Positions 24,611 to 34,130 of a DNA stretch of 64,000 nucleotides are shown piece after piece. The first letter of the stretch is position 1; each line of letters starts with the position of its first letter. The notes below the pieces were generated by a model, which ran no database searches, was not told the origin of the DNA, and saw only the letters and a list, made by a program, of their open reading frames with translations. The stretch is from an uncultured bacterium. GTDB lineage: Bacteria; Cyanobacteriota; Vampirovibrionia; Gastranaerophilales; Gastranaerophilaceae. A program made the translations under genes and the position numbers. Location: contig CASGEL010000003.1 in the NCBI GenBank assembly GCA_949300485.1, forward strand, positions 1-64,000, in the 5' to 3' direction.

Positions 24611-25556
24611 AAATACCCAACCCGCAAAACTTGTTATATACAATAGAGATGGTTTAATTGAAGAAGAACATTTTGGTTATGTCATAAGATGTGACAAAAT
24701 GCATGTTATTGAACAAATAGGTGATGACAAAAATTACCCGTTTTATCTGCGTTCTTGCGCTAAGCCTTTACAAGCTTCACTTATTATAGATTACGGTCTT
24801 GATGAAAAATTTAATCTTACAGAAGAAGAAATTGCTGTTTGTGCGGCATCTCATGCCGGTGAAAAAATTCATGTTAACTTGGTAAAAAATATATTAGATA
24901 AATTTGAAATTCCGGTATCAAAATTAAAATGCGGTGAACACCAACCAATTTCAAGAACAGCTCAAGATGAACTGTTGACAGAAGGACATAATCCGACATC
25001 ACTTCACAACAATTGTTCAGGTAAACATGCTATGATGCTCGGCTTATGCAAATTAAATGACTGGGATATGGACAATTATGATAATATACATCATCCTCTG
25101 CAGCAGGCTGTTAAAAAGAAAATTTATGAACTGTGTGAAGTTAAAAATGAATACCCGATAACAAAAGACGGATGCGGTGTACCAATTCATTCTATGCCGT
25201 TAAAAAATATAGTTAAGGGCTATTTGAATTTGTTTTGCAGCCCTAAATATGAAAAAATTAAAAACGCATTTTTAAATCATCCGTACATTATCGGTGGAGA
25301 AAACAGAACAGATACAAAAATTATTGAAAATTCAAAAAATCTAATTGCAAAAGTAGGTGCTTCAGGCTTATGTGTTGTAGTAAATACAGAATTGGAAGAA
25401 GCTTTTATTGTAAAAATTTGCGATGCCGATATGAAAGCAAGAGAATTTGTTACGGTTGACTTAATAAATAATCTTCGTTGGGCAAATATCAAACTATCCC
25501 ACAATATAGAGACAAACCAAAATGAAAAAATCGGTGATATCATTACTTTGTTATAA
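24600..25556 (+). CDS. Asparaginase, Rhizobium etli type II-like (PF06089)
   Basis: A 318-residue enzyme of the asparaginase family related to the thermolabile R. etli enzyme and unrelated to E. coli AnsA/AnsB. Recognisable stretches are FYLRSCAKPLQASLIIDYGL, VCAASHAGEKIH, LHNNCSGKHAMMLGLC and KDGCGVPIHSMPLKN. The serine/lysine pairs of the active site (RSCAKP; CSGKH) are present. It converts asparagine to aspartate and ammonia in the cytoplasm. It is coupled to the preceding gene and its end overlaps the convergent lysozyme gene by 14 bp. Confidence 0.88.
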   Translation: MMNKNTQPAKLVIYNRDGLIEEEHFGYVIRCDKMHVIEQIGDDKNYPFYLRSCAKPLQASLIIDYGLDEKFNLTEEEIAVCAASHAGEKIHVNLVKNILDKFEIPVSKLKCGEHQPISRTAQDELLTEGHNPTSLHNNCSGKHAMMLGLCKLNDWDMDNYDNIHHPLQQAVKKKIYELCEVKNEYPITKDGCGVPIHSMPLKNIVKGYLNLFCSPKYEKIKNAFLNHPYIIGGENRTDTKIIENSKNLIAKVGASGLCVVVNTELEEAFIVKICDADMKAREFVTVDLINNLRWANIKLSHNIETNQNEKIGDIITLL

Positions 25557-26607
25557 GTTTAATTTTATTTCCTAGGTAGCTTTGAACATCTTTATTATAC
25601 CCGACAAGTTGGGAATGAAAATTTTTGCCTTCTTTCTTACACTCAGCACGCAATAATTCTATCCCTCTGTTATAAACCTGCTGCGCAGTATTAATGTTGC
25701 TCTGAGGAATTTTACCCTTGTACATTTTCACAGCCAAAGATATATCAAACAATCTGCGTTTGCTTAAACCTGACATTTCTTCACCCGTCGCCGTAGATTT
25801 GTTATTTGTAAATTTATTTATTGCAGCTTCATATTTACCTGATTTTAAACAATATAACAGGCCAGGAGTCTTCTCGATGATTGCAGTTCCTTTGTTAAAT
25901 GTCATATCAAGTAATGCCTCCTTCATACCCTGAGGAAGTTTATCATATTTTTGTTTACCGCCTAATAATGCACAAAGATTTTCTTCCATTCTTAACAAAT
26001 CCTTAGCACACAATTCACAAACCTGAGTATTAGAAAGCTCTCTTGGTTCGCCTTTTTTTAATACATGCCCAATACCTATTGTTTCAACTCCTGCTTTATC
26101 TTTATAAGGTGTGTTATGAAATTTATTAGGCGGAAGATTTTGGCTGTCCTCAGCCTGTTTTAATCTTTTTACAAAATCTAAGCTAACCCCCATAGATTTT
26201 GCAATATCATTCAAAGATTTAACATTTTTGATTTTTCTGGTATTCGGAATTTTTAAAACTTGTCCAAGACGAAGCTTACCGGCAGAATTTTTGTCTAAAC
26301 CATTTAAAGCCAAAATGCTATTTAATTCTACACCGTATTTCTTTGCAATTGAGTATACACTCTCCCCGCTTTTTACTTTATGAGGAGGATTCTTTATAAC
26401 AGTTATATATTTGGAACGAACAGCATTAGTCTGAATTTGTTCATCAGAAATGTCATTAACCATTTTAATTTCATTTTTATGTTCAGTTTTGTTCATTCCG
26501 TTGAAAATAGGCTTTTTAGCAGAAGAACTTTTAGCCGGCTTTGCTTCCGGCTTCATCCCGAATATATTAACTTTAATATAATTCCATATATCTGTTAAAA
26601 AATCCAT
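25543..26607 (-). CDS. LysM and GH24-type lysozyme protein
   Basis: A 354-residue wall hydrolase. A LysM domain lies at ~75-122 (VKSGESVYSIAKKYGVELNS), possibly a weak second one at ~123-150. From ~150 comes a phage T4/P22-type muramidase: Glu153 as the likely acid, then YKDKAGVETIGIGHVL (168-183), and MKEALLDMTFNKG. No signal peptide or membrane anchor is seen at the N-terminus (MDFLTDIWNYIKVNIFG is weakly amphipathic), so export is unclear. It lies 13 bp behind the LysM amidase gene, forming a two-gene wall-cleavage operon. No other phage genes are near, arguing against a prophage. Confidence 0.85.
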   Translation of the reverse strand: MDFLTDIWNYIKVNIFGMKPEAKPAKSSSAKKPIFNGMNKTEHKNEIKMVNDISDEQIQTNAVRSKYITVIKNPPHKVKSGESVYSIAKKYGVELNSILALNGLDKNSAGKLRLGQVLKIPNTRKIKNVKSLNDIAKSMGVSLDFVKRLKQAEDSQNLPPNKFHNTPYKDKAGVETIGIGHVLKKGEPRELSNTQVCELCAKDLLRMEENLCALLGGKQKYDKLPQGMKEALLDMTFNKGTAIIEKTPGLLYCLKSGKYEAAINKFTNNKSTATGEEMSGLSKRRLFDISLAVKMYKGKIPQSNINTAQQVYNRGIELLRAECKKEGKNFHSQLVGYNKDVQSYLGNKIKLITK

Positions 26608-26620
26608 AAATTAAAGTCCT

Positions 26621-28798
26621 TTACTCTAAACCAAAATATCTGTTCAATCCGACAGTCAATTTATCTAAAAATCTGCCTTGAAACGCTGAAGAATCTAAAT
26701 TTTGGCTTTTGGAACCGTTAACATACTCAACCTCCAACAAAACAGAAGGGTTACTTTCAGTTTGATGAAGAACTTGAATACCACCATTTCCCCAAACTCT
26801 TTCAGATAATCCAGCCTTAATCCAATCATCCTCATTTAACGAAGCTTGTAGAGTTTGTGCAAGTTTTGAATCATCATTAAATCTTGAATCATAACATATT
26901 CCTGAACCTGATTTACCAGGTTCAGAATCTGCATGCAGTGAAACAAAAACTATATCTTTTTTATCATATTTCTTATTTGTTAACTTACCACTTGAAATAT
27001 CATTAACCAAGCTGGAAACCGTACCTTGAGCAGAAATAGTTTGAGCATGGCCGCTGGCAATAACCACAGTATAACCTTTTGCTCGTAATTTATCTGCAGT
27101 TTTTTCCGCATAATCCTGCATTTTTTCATATTCTAATAATGGAGCATATTTACCATTACCTTTTTTAATAAAACTGTATGAACCAGGATCAAAATTTCCA
27201 CTTTTAACGCTATATCCGCCATGTCCAGGATTTAATATTACCACCTTTCCATTGGGTTTTATTGTAGGTTTTAAAACAGGGGAAATATTTGCAACAACTT
27301 TACCATTTCTTACAACCGGTGCCGGAATTCTCTCCATCGGAGTTAAGTCTAAATCATTTTTATCAAATACAATATCGTTTTGTATACAAAACTCTTTGTA
27401 TTTATCAACAGCCTCATTTTTAGCGGATGCTATTGCACCCTTTCTCCACTGCTCTGCCGTTTTAATTTCAGATTTTCCGGTAAATTTAACTTTTGGACTA
27501 TTATCAACTTTACTGCCGGAGGATTTAGTTGAAGATGAAGCTTTTGGTGTTCTATTATATTTTAATAGCATATTATTTATCATTTTATCTAATTCTTTAG
27601 TATTTACCATACCAAAAGAATTAAATTGATCATTTAATTCCTGCAAAAAACTATCTCGCGCTGATTCGGGAGCATTAATTTGTGCAGCCAAGGAATTATA
27701 AATATACATAACAGCCCTAATTCTGTCTTTTTTACTGCTTCCAATCTCACTTGTAATACCATTTATCAATGATTCGCCGGTATTTAAATTATCATAAGCC
27801 TTAATAACCTGTGCCGCATTTTTAGAATTAACTAAAGATATCAATTCGTTAAAAGACTCTTTACCAACAGCAGCACTTTTACTATCGATATCATGCTCCA
27901 TTTTAGCTGCTAATTCACTAGGTGATGCCATCATTCTATTTATAGTTTCGTCCAATTTTTTAGTACTTACCATTCCCCAAGAATCAAATTGGTCATCCAA
28001 TTCCTTAACAAATCCTGCTCTTACTGATTCTGGAGTGCCGAATTTTTTTGCCACCGCATCATATATTTTCATAACTGCAGCTTTCCGTAAATTTTTATCA
28101 CTGCGAATTTCACTTGTAATAGTATTTATCAAACTTTCTTTATTCTTATTTTTAGTATTCTTAGTATAACTTTTTAACACCTCTTCGACATTATTAGAAT
28201 TAATCTTATTTATTAAAGCATCAAAATCAGGCTTTCCTACCGCACCAAAATGCTCACAAGATTTTTGATAGAGGGCTTTAGCAATTTCTTCTGGGGAATA
28301 TGAAGAACCCCATTTGCCATTGTTAGAATGAGCTCCATTATGCCGTACTACAGGTTTTGAGCCGGAAACATTAGCTCTGGAATTTGATGAACGTGAAGGT
28401 ACATGTCCAGAGGCGACAGAAGATGATGAAGAATCAGAACCTGAATGTTTTATGACATAAAATTTTTCTCCAACTGCAGCTTTGTAATCTTTATAAGGCT
28501 TCGGAAGATTATTTAACTTGCCAAACTCTTCCATTGTCATATTATATTCACGAATTATTGCCATAATGCCTTTACCCTTAGGAACTTGTGCCATTGGAAG
28601 ATTAATTTTTTGGCCTTTTGATAAAGAAGACTTCTTAAGTCCTGTCCACTGCATAAATTGTTCAGTAGTCATACCAAATTTTTTTGCTATTTCAGACATT
28701 GTATCGCCTGATTTTACAATAATTTGTTCAGCTCTTGTTGGATTTCCTTTTTTAGTGCTAATATCTGTCGCATTTACAGCACTCACACCACCTGACAT
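26621..28798 (-). CDS. LysM N-acetylmuramoyl-L-alanine amidase (Amidase_3)
   Basis: A 725-residue protein. LysM at ~24-68 (VKSGDTMSEIAKKFGMTTEQ), a LysM-like copy at ~74-116, a Ser-rich linker, two ~115-residue repeats (marked by MKIYDAVAKKFGTPESVRAG and MYIYNSLAAQINAPESARDS, each followed by LDDQFDSWGMV- or LNDQFNSFGMV-type sequence), and a zinc amidase at ~515-725: LNPGHGG, LEYEKMQD, SLHADSEPG, LLEVEYVNG supply the His-Glu-His-Glu set. The start at 28798 is preferred (GGAGA upstream) over one 15 codons earlier. No signal peptide is seen. The repeats are unrecognised and look lineage-specific. Confidence 0.85.
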   Translation of the reverse strand: MSGGVSAVNATDISTKKGNPTRAEQIIVKSGDTMSEIAKKFGMTTEQFMQWTGLKKSSLSKGQKINLPMAQVPKGKGIMAIIREYNMTMEEFGKLNNLPKPYKDYKAAVGEKFYVIKHSGSDSSSSSVASGHVPSRSSNSRANVSGSKPVVRHNGAHSNNGKWGSSYSPEEIAKALYQKSCEHFGAVGKPDFDALINKINSNNVEEVLKSYTKNTKNKNKESLINTITSEIRSDKNLRKAAVMKIYDAVAKKFGTPESVRAGFVKELDDQFDSWGMVSTKKLDETINRMMASPSELAAKMEHDIDSKSAAVGKESFNELISLVNSKNAAQVIKAYDNLNTGESLINGITSEIGSSKKDRIRAVMYIYNSLAAQINAPESARDSFLQELNDQFNSFGMVNTKELDKMINNMLLKYNRTPKASSSTKSSGSKVDNSPKVKFTGKSEIKTAEQWRKGAIASAKNEAVDKYKEFCIQNDIVFDKNDLDLTPMERIPAPVVRNGKVVANISPVLKPTIKPNGKVVILNPGHGGYSVKSGNFDPGSYSFIKKGNGKYAPLLEYEKMQDYAEKTADKLRAKGYTVVIASGHAQTISAQGTVSSLVNDISSGKLTNKKYDKKDIVFVSLHADSEPGKSGSGICYDSRFNDDSKLAQTLQASLNEDDWIKAGLSERVWGNGGIQVLHQTESNPSVLLEVEYVNGSKSQNLDSSAFQGRFLDKLTVGLNRYFGLE

Positions 28799-28903
28799 AA
28801 TAGTTCTCCATCTAGAAATTACACACAAAAGCTTTAACGGCAAATGTAAAAATAAACTTTAAAATTTACCATACTATCATTCATAAAAATTTACATATAA
28901 TAT

Positions 28904-29554
28904 TTAGGTATTAAAAATCCTATCACCTGCATCACCCATGCCAGGAACAATGTAACCCTTTTCATTCAAATGATCATCAACTGCAGCTGTAATTATCTCA
29001 ATGTCCGGATAATGATTTTGAATATTCTCAATACCTTGTGGGGCAGCAATAATACAAACACATTTGATATTTTTAACAGGGATACCTTTGTCTGCATACA
29101 GATCAATCGCAGCTAACAAAGAGTTTCCGGTTGCAAGCATAGGATCAGTAATATAAACGTAAAACTTTTCAGGATTATCGGCTTTTAGAGGAACTTTGTT
29201 ATAATACCATACAGGTTTAAGAGTTTTTTCATCTCTATACATTCCAATATGACGAATAGTCGCCTGCGGAAGGATATCAATAGCTTCATCCGTAAATATT
29301 AAACCTGCTCTCAAAATCGGAGAAATAATCAAATTTATATCAGGATCAACAGTTTTAGCTTTGAACGTTGCTAATGGAGTTGTTACTTTACGTTCAACAA
29401 GCGGAAGATTTTTAGCAGCTTCATACAAAAGACACCTTGTAATTTTTCTTGTCGCGATTCTTACCCCCTGACTATCAGTATCTTTATCCCTCATTGTACA
29501 CAAATTTAGTAATACAACAGGATTGTTTATAATTTTCACTTTATCCAAATTCAT
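28904..29554 (-). CDS. upp: Uracil phosphoribosyltransferase
   Basis: UPRT salvages uracil to UMP using PRPP. The 216-residue protein has RDKDTDSQGVR, the IISPILRAGL uracil-binding region, the PRPP loop DPMLATGNS (137-145) and the C-terminal YIVPGMGDAGDRIF signature that contacts uracil. Length is normal. GGGGG six bases before the ATG acts as ribosome binding site. The MCE gene ends 20 bp upstream, so they may be co-transcribed. Confidence 0.96.
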   Translation of the reverse strand: MNLDKVKIINNPVVLLNLCTMRDKDTDSQGVRIATRKITRCLLYEAAKNLPLVERKVTTPLATFKAKTVDPDINLIISPILRAGLIFTDEAIDILPQATIRHIGMYRDEKTLKPVWYYNKVPLKADNPEKFYVYITDPMLATGNSLLAAIDLYADKGIPVKNIKCVCIIAAPQGIENIQNHYPDIEIITAAVDDHLNEKGYIVPGMGDAGDRIFNT

Positions 29555-29574
29555 TAGATGCCCCCAAACTTCTT

Positions 29575-30195
29575 TTATCTAAAATTATCCATAAATTTAT
29601 TTTTTGTTTCCATAATATTCTCAACAGCATTATCAACCTGAATTAGACTTTCTGTAGCATCAGCAGGTGTAATAACATTTTTAGGAACCTTACCTTCAGA
29701 TGTAAATTCAAACTGCCCTGCAGCATGACCTAGTGTTGTAACTATAGAATCCAACTCCTTAAAAATGCTATCAAATAAACCCATCACCTTACTTAACCTA
29801 GTAGGCTCTTTAGGAATAATTATTCTATCTGTTTTATTATTTTTATCAGGAGAATATATCTCTAAAGCTTTGGAACCGCCAAGACCAGAAGCCTCAACAG
29901 TAGCAATAGAACCTGCAGGAAGAGATAAATCTTTCTGAGTTACAACAAATTTAATATACACCTCGGTTGAAATAATCTGAATCTTCTTTACATAACCTAT
30001 CTGAACTCCTAAAAATTTCACAGGAGAACCAACAATAAGTCCATCTACATCTTCCATAAAAATTTGATAATTTTTATACTGTTTTTGATTTTGATAATTA
30101 TAATACCTAAAACCTAATACTATAAATGCCACTATAAAGAGCCATATTATAAATTCAATCCACGCATATACCCTTATATTACCAAAAATTTTCAT
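29575..30195 (-). CDS. MlaD/MCE-domain protein
   Basis: A 206-residue single-span inner-membrane protein. A transmembrane helix at ~10-30 (IEFIIWLFIVAFIVLGF) is followed by an MCE domain at ~38-115 (FMEDVDGLIVGSPVKFLGVQ, IGYVKKIQI, LPAGSIATVEASGLGGSKAL). The C-terminal ~70 residues are helical. MCE proteins are substrate-binding parts of lipid transport systems between the two membranes. Their permease and ATPase partners (MlaE/MlaF) are not in this window. Presence fits a diderm envelope. Confidence 0.85.
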   Translation of the reverse strand: MKIFGNIRVYAWIEFIIWLFIVAFIVLGFRYYNYQNQKQYKNYQIFMEDVDGLIVGSPVKFLGVQIGYVKKIQIISTEVYIKFVVTQKDLSLPAGSIATVEASGLGGSKALEIYSPDKNNKTDRIIIPKEPTRLSKVMGLFDSIFKELDSIVTTLGHAAGQFEFTSEGKVPKNVITPADATESLIQVDNAVENIMETKNKFMDNFR

Positions 30196-30274
30196 ATTTC
30201 ATATTATACACAAAAGTCGACGATTATAAAATTATGTTATTTCGTTTTATGTATTTTTGTAATAGATTTGTAGA

Positions 30275-30664
30275 ATGCTAGATCTAATAAAATCAATCAT
30301 TTATGAAACATTATCCTATTTCGTACCGGAACAGCTGACCTACGAAATAACAGGAGAATGCAAAAAATGCGGCAAATGCTGTAATTATATGTATAGTGTT
30401 GATACTTATACGGAAAAAGAATTTAGAATAATGCAAACGTTATTTCCTACATATAAAAGATTTTATATAAAAGGAAAAGATGATGAAGGGAACTTAATAT
30501 TTGCCTGTAAATTAGTAACACCTGACGGCTTATGTTCAGACTATAAACACCGTCCCAGAATGTGCAGAAAATATCCCGCAAAAAGAATTGCCTACCCCGG
30601 GAAACTCCATGACGGCTGCGGATATAAAGTCAATATAAAAACATTTAAAGACTTTCTGAAATAA
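30275..30664 (+). CDS. YkgJ-family cysteine-cluster protein
   Basis: A 129-residue protein with the zinc/iron-chelating cysteine cluster of PF03692: CKKCGKCC (29-36), CKLV, GLCSDYKHRPRMCRKYPA and CGYKV. These proteins bind a metal, probably Fe-S or zinc, of unknown function. It stands alone between divergent and convergent genes and is closed by a bidirectional terminator. Confidence 0.85.
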   Translation: MLDLIKSIIYETLSYFVPEQLTYEITGECKKCGKCCNYMYSVDTYTEKEFRIMQTLFPTYKRFYIKGKDDEGNLIFACKLVTPDGLCSDYKHRPRMCRKYPAKRIAYPGKLHDGCGYKVNIKTFKDFLK

Positions 30665-30665
30665 T

Positions 30666-30699
30666 AAAAAAGCCTTATGATAAAATATAAGGCTTTTTT
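30666..30699. terminator. Bidirectional terminator
   Basis: AAAAAAGCCTTAT pairs with ATAAGGCTTTTTT between the convergent cysteine-cluster gene and the 221-residue minus-strand gene. Confidence 0.8.
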
Positions 30700-30711
30700 A
30701 AAGTTGAAATT

Positions 30712-31377
30712 CTATGCTGTTTTATATTTGATCTTAATATCATCCCCGTATGGATTAACATTAAATTTTCTTAAATATTCCCCATCTAAAGGAGATACTC
30801 CTTTTTCGTAACCTATTCTGCCATTGTGAACTGCTCCGCCGGGGAACTTCAAACCATTCAATTCAAAATATTTCTTTACTGATTTAAAATCTTTATCCAA
30901 TTCCCTATTGACAGTTACTTTTGTAATATTCGGACGTTGATGAACAGAATAACTCCATGTATTGTCATTCGGTATTGAGTAATTAGTTCTTGAATCTACT
31001 AAATCATTGCCGTTATATTTTGCAACAGATCTTTTATTAACTGTCTGTCCACGATAAAAATATCTATCAAGCCAGCTTGTATCACGAGTAAGAGTAGTAT
31101 TTGTATTTTCAAGCTGTATTGTTTCATTTGCCGGATAATTTTTTACTGTCGTAGTATGCCCTGTAATCCTTTCATATATATTTGACTTATTTACACTTTT
31201 CTTTGTAATTTCTTTATATACCTTACCATCTTTTAAGGATGTAAGAACTTTTGTACCATCTTTACCTACCTTTTGATAAACTTTAATCCCATTATTTGAT
31301 TTGCCGATAAGTTTTCCGTACTTTGCACCCCGGCCAACAAAACGTAAAGCATGTCTAGCAATACTAAATAATCCCAT
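30712..31377 (-). CDS. Hypothetical protein, MGLF N-terminus
   Basis: Not recognised. 221 residues, beginning MGLFSIARHALRFVGRGAKY (basic amphipathic helix), then KVYQKVGKDGTKVLTSLKDG, with beta-type repeats of lysine and tyrosine and a C-terminal KSVKKYFELNGLKFPGGAVH. No signal peptide or membrane span. The N-terminal helix and the following G-D/E-x-V strand pattern loosely recall the 152-residue protein at 5753-6211. GGAG precedes the ATG. The next 165 bp (31378-31542) show nothing recognisable. Confidence 0.6.
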   Translation of the reverse strand: MGLFSIARHALRFVGRGAKYGKLIGKSNNGIKVYQKVGKDGTKVLTSLKDGKVYKEITKKSVNKSNIYERITGHTTTVKNYPANETIQLENTNTTLTRDTSWLDRYFYRGQTVNKRSVAKYNGNDLVDSRTNYSIPNDNTWSYSVHQRPNITKVTVNRELDKDFKSVKKYFELNGLKFPGGAVHNGRIGYEKGVSPLDGEYLRKFNVNPYGDDIKIKYKTA

Positions 31378-31542
31378 TATTTTCTCCTTTCAAATATTTT
31401 CCCCGTATATATATTAAAAAAATTTATGTAATAGAATTGACATTAATCTAAAAAATATTTCTAATATGTAATAATAGGAACTTGTATCGTAGTTTGCACC
31501 AAACACTAAAATGACACCCTAAAATTGGATATTCACAATTCT

Positions 31543-32391
31543 TTACAATAATATAAAACAGCTGCCGAGAATCATAATTATTGAGCCTAATAGTTTTTTC
31601 AAAATATTATGTTCATGAAAAACTTTATACCCAAAAATCACCGCCACAATACTTGATAATTGAAATAATGCTAAAGATAAACCAACATCAATGTATTTAA
31701 ATACTATATTTGTTGATAATTGCATTATCCCTAAACATAATGCAATTAAAAAACATCCATATAAACTTTGTCTTGTAAATATCTTAAATTTTATTCTATA
31801 AATAAACATCACTATAAGAGTAAATATAAAACCTGAAAAACACCATAAAATAAAACTTTCAGTAATCGAAGACATTAAAATAATCTTTTTTAAAACAACA
31901 GCTTCACAACCGGTAAAAAATAACGCACAAAACCTTAAAAGTATATCTCGACGCTTAAATAACTCAAAACTAAAGCCTTCTTTTGTAGTATCAAAAATAT
32001 ACCAACTTCCCCAGATAATTAATATAACACCGATAAATCCCGAAAATTTTGGGATTTCGCCCAATATAATAAATCCTAAAACTAGCCCAACAATACATTT
32101 ATATGAATTTATAGGACCCAAAAGTGACATTTCGCCACTCTGTAGTGCCTTTATCAAACAAATAGAGCCCAATGTACACAAAATTCCTGCCAATGAAACA
32201 TAACCCCAATAATTTAGCCCATAATGCCAATTATTACCCACTGCAGGATATAGACAGAATAAACTTAGAAATAAATAAGAATATAAATTAATTAATATAG
32301 CAGAATTTTCTTGTGATAAACGCTTTTGCATGGCATTTGCCATAGGATTTGACACAATTCGTGCACATAATGCGGCTATAGAAACTAACAT
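31543..32391 (-). CDS. EamA/DMT-family membrane transporter
   Basis: A 282-residue protein with about ten hydrophobic helices in two halves of five, the EamA layout. Family-typical pieces are LGSICLIKALQSGEMSLLGP and VLGFIILGEIPKFSGFIGVI in the first half and LALFQLSSIVAVIFGYKVFH in the second. It probably exports or imports a metabolite. The substrate cannot be inferred. Its start lies 3 bp behind the corA stop codon, so the two form an operon. Confidence 0.8.
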   Translation of the reverse strand: MLVSIAALCARIVSNPMANAMQKRLSQENSAILINLYSYLFLSLFCLYPAVGNNWHYGLNYWGYVSLAGILCTLGSICLIKALQSGEMSLLGPINSYKCIVGLVLGFIILGEIPKFSGFIGVILIIWGSWYIFDTTKEGFSFELFKRRDILLRFCALFFTGCEAVVLKKIILMSSITESFILWCFSGFIFTLIVMFIYRIKFKIFTRQSLYGCFLIALCLGIMQLSTNIVFKYIDVGLSLALFQLSSIVAVIFGYKVFHEHNILKKLLGSIIMILGSCFILL

Positions 32392-32394
32392 AAA

Positions 32395-33348
32395 CTACAA
32401 CATACCTTTTCTATTGAAAAATATTGCAACAATACAAGTTGCAAGTACAGAAATCAAGATTACAATAGAAAATCCAAAATGTGTATGGCTAAATGGCACA
32501 GGAACATTCATTCCCCAGAAACTACCTATAACAGTAGGTATAGACATTATAATTGTGATAGCAGCCAAAAATTTCATAATAAGGTTTAAATTATTATTGA
32601 TAATTGAGGCCATACAATCCATCATACTCTCAAGAATTGTTCTGTGCATTTCTACCATCTCAGCAGCCTGCTTATTTTCAATAATAACATCTTCCAGCAT
32701 ATCAATATCATCTTCAGTAAACTTTAAAATCCGCTGCAATGCAGGTGTATTAACCAATCTTAAAAGTTTTTGCAATACAAGTTGATTATCCTTTAATGCA
32801 GTTGTAAAATAAACTAGAGATTTTTGAATTTCCATTAACTGGAATAATGCTTTATTATTTGTTGTTTTCTTTAACGAATCTTCAATATTTTCAGTCTGTT
32901 TATTCAATATATTCAAATACCTTAAATAAAACTTTGCAGCTCTGAACAAGATATTAAGCATAAAATTGGCTTTATGACGTGTATCAAAAAACTTCGCTGT
33001 ATCTGCATTAAAAGAATTAATAATTTTATTCTCATGCGAACAGACAGTAATAATACTCTCCGGAGTGAAAATTAAACCTAATGGTAATGTATCAAAATTA
33101 CCCTCATCATCCATAACAGGAACATTGGTAATTATAAGAAGATTTCCGTCCTCAAAATCCATACGTGATAACTCATCAGCGTCTAACGAATTATTCAAAA
33201 AACTTTCGTCCAAACCCAAAACAAGAGAAACTTGTTGTATTTCTTCATGAGTCGGATTTATCAGATTAAACCAGGAACCTGAAACAGCTTCATTCAAATT
33301 CAATTTTTGTAAGGAGCCATTATCCTGAGTCTTTGTAATTTCTAACAT
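32395..33348 (-). CDS. corA: CorA-type magnesium transporter
   Basis: A 317-residue pentameric Mg2+ channel subunit. The long cytoplasmic domain (ESIITVCSHE, then helices) is followed by two membrane helices with the selectivity motif GMN in FWGMNVPVPF. The C-terminus is basic (FFNRKGML), as expected for the inside end. ATG at 33348 with AGGA ten bases upstream is preferred over the TTG at 33354. The last 100 residues match CorA best. Cobalt or zinc transport is possible in this family. Confidence 0.92.
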   Translation of the reverse strand: MLEITKTQDNGSLQKLNLNEAVSGSWFNLINPTHEEIQQVSLVLGLDESFLNNSLDADELSRMDFEDGNLLIITNVPVMDDEGNFDTLPLGLIFTPESIITVCSHENKIINSFNADTAKFFDTRHKANFMLNILFRAAKFYLRYLNILNKQTENIEDSLKKTTNNKALFQLMEIQKSLVYFTTALKDNQLVLQKLLRLVNTPALQRILKFTEDDIDMLEDVIIENKQAAEMVEMHRTILESMMDCMASIINNNLNLIMKFLAAITIIMSIPTVIGSFWGMNVPVPFSHTHFGFSIVILISVLATCIVAIFFNRKGML

Positions 33349-33457
33349 AAGCAACTATTCCTAAAATAATCTGACTTTATCTAATTAAACTACACATAAT
33401 GATAAAGTTCAATAGTCCAAATTAAGGAATTTAAACATTTATACCACAAATAAAAAG

Positions 33458-33859
33458 TTATTCGTCATCCTCAAAAATATTGCTATTATCATCTTCATCT
33501 TTATTTTGATAAGGATTTTGCTGTCGGTTTTGTTCTTTTTTTATTCTTAGCAATTCTTTTAAATCTTCAGCTATTTTCTCTTCTTCATCAACAACCGGTT
33601 TACGCTTTTTTGCATTCAATACATTAGCAACATTCATCATTGCAAGTGAATTCAAAGTCGCACGCAAAACTGCACTTTGGTCCATATACTGATTACTTTG
33701 AGGGACAGGTTCTTCTTCGGCATGTCTTTGAGAAAAATACTCACCGCCTTGTCCCATTTTATCATCTGATAATTTTGCTGCAGTTCCAGATATATCACCA
33801 CTTTTAAAATTAAAAGAGCCGCCTATACCGAAGAACCCGGCAGATCTGTTATCGACCAT
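33458..33859 (-). CDS. Hypothetical acidic protein
   Basis: Not recognised. 133 residues: glycine-rich start (FFGIGGSFNFKSGDISG), a short helix (VLRATLNSLAMMNVANVLNA), a basic patch (KKRKP) and a strongly acidic tail (EDDDNSNIFEDDE). Mostly disordered in appearance, without signal or membrane segment. AAAGG nine bases upstream supports the ATG. The following 271 bp to the prepilin gene contain only its promoter. Confidence 0.5.
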   Translation of the reverse strand: MVDNRSAGFFGIGGSFNFKSGDISGTAAKLSDDKMGQGGEYFSQRHAEEEPVPQSNQYMDQSAVLRATLNSLAMMNVANVLNAKKRKPVVDEEEKIAEDLKELLRIKKEQNRQQNPYQNKDEDDNSNIFEDDE

Positions 33860-34061
33860 AGTTTCTAACCTTTACTTCTTTTTTGGAATATATAATCCCA
33901 AATATCCGTGTTTAATTTACCATGCACATTATAAAATGTGTGATATGTTATTAACTCATCTGAACGGATTATTTTGCTACCTTGTAAACAAAATTTTACA
34001 ATCCGCAATAAAATATTACCTCTTATTTAAACTTCTACTACTAGTATAATAACACATTATA

Positions 34062-34090
34062 TTGAAAAATACAAGGAGATATGGTATAAT
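34062..34090 (+). promoter_or_regulatory. Consensus extended -10 promoter of the prepilin-rnpB unit
   Basis: TTGAAA (34062-34067), 17-bp spacer, TATAAT (34085-34090) with TGG just before it. Near-perfect sigma70 consensus, 41 bp upstream of the prepilin ATG. Confidence 0.8.
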
Positions 34091-34130
34091 GAGAAATATA
34101 TTGATATTATAGAGTTGAGGACTGTAAGAG

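Noticed and set aside
25543-28798. Prophage remnant at the lysozyme and amidase genes
   Set aside because: No capsid, tail, terminase, integrase or repressor genes are nearby. LysM hydrolases are equally common as chromosomal wall enzymes.
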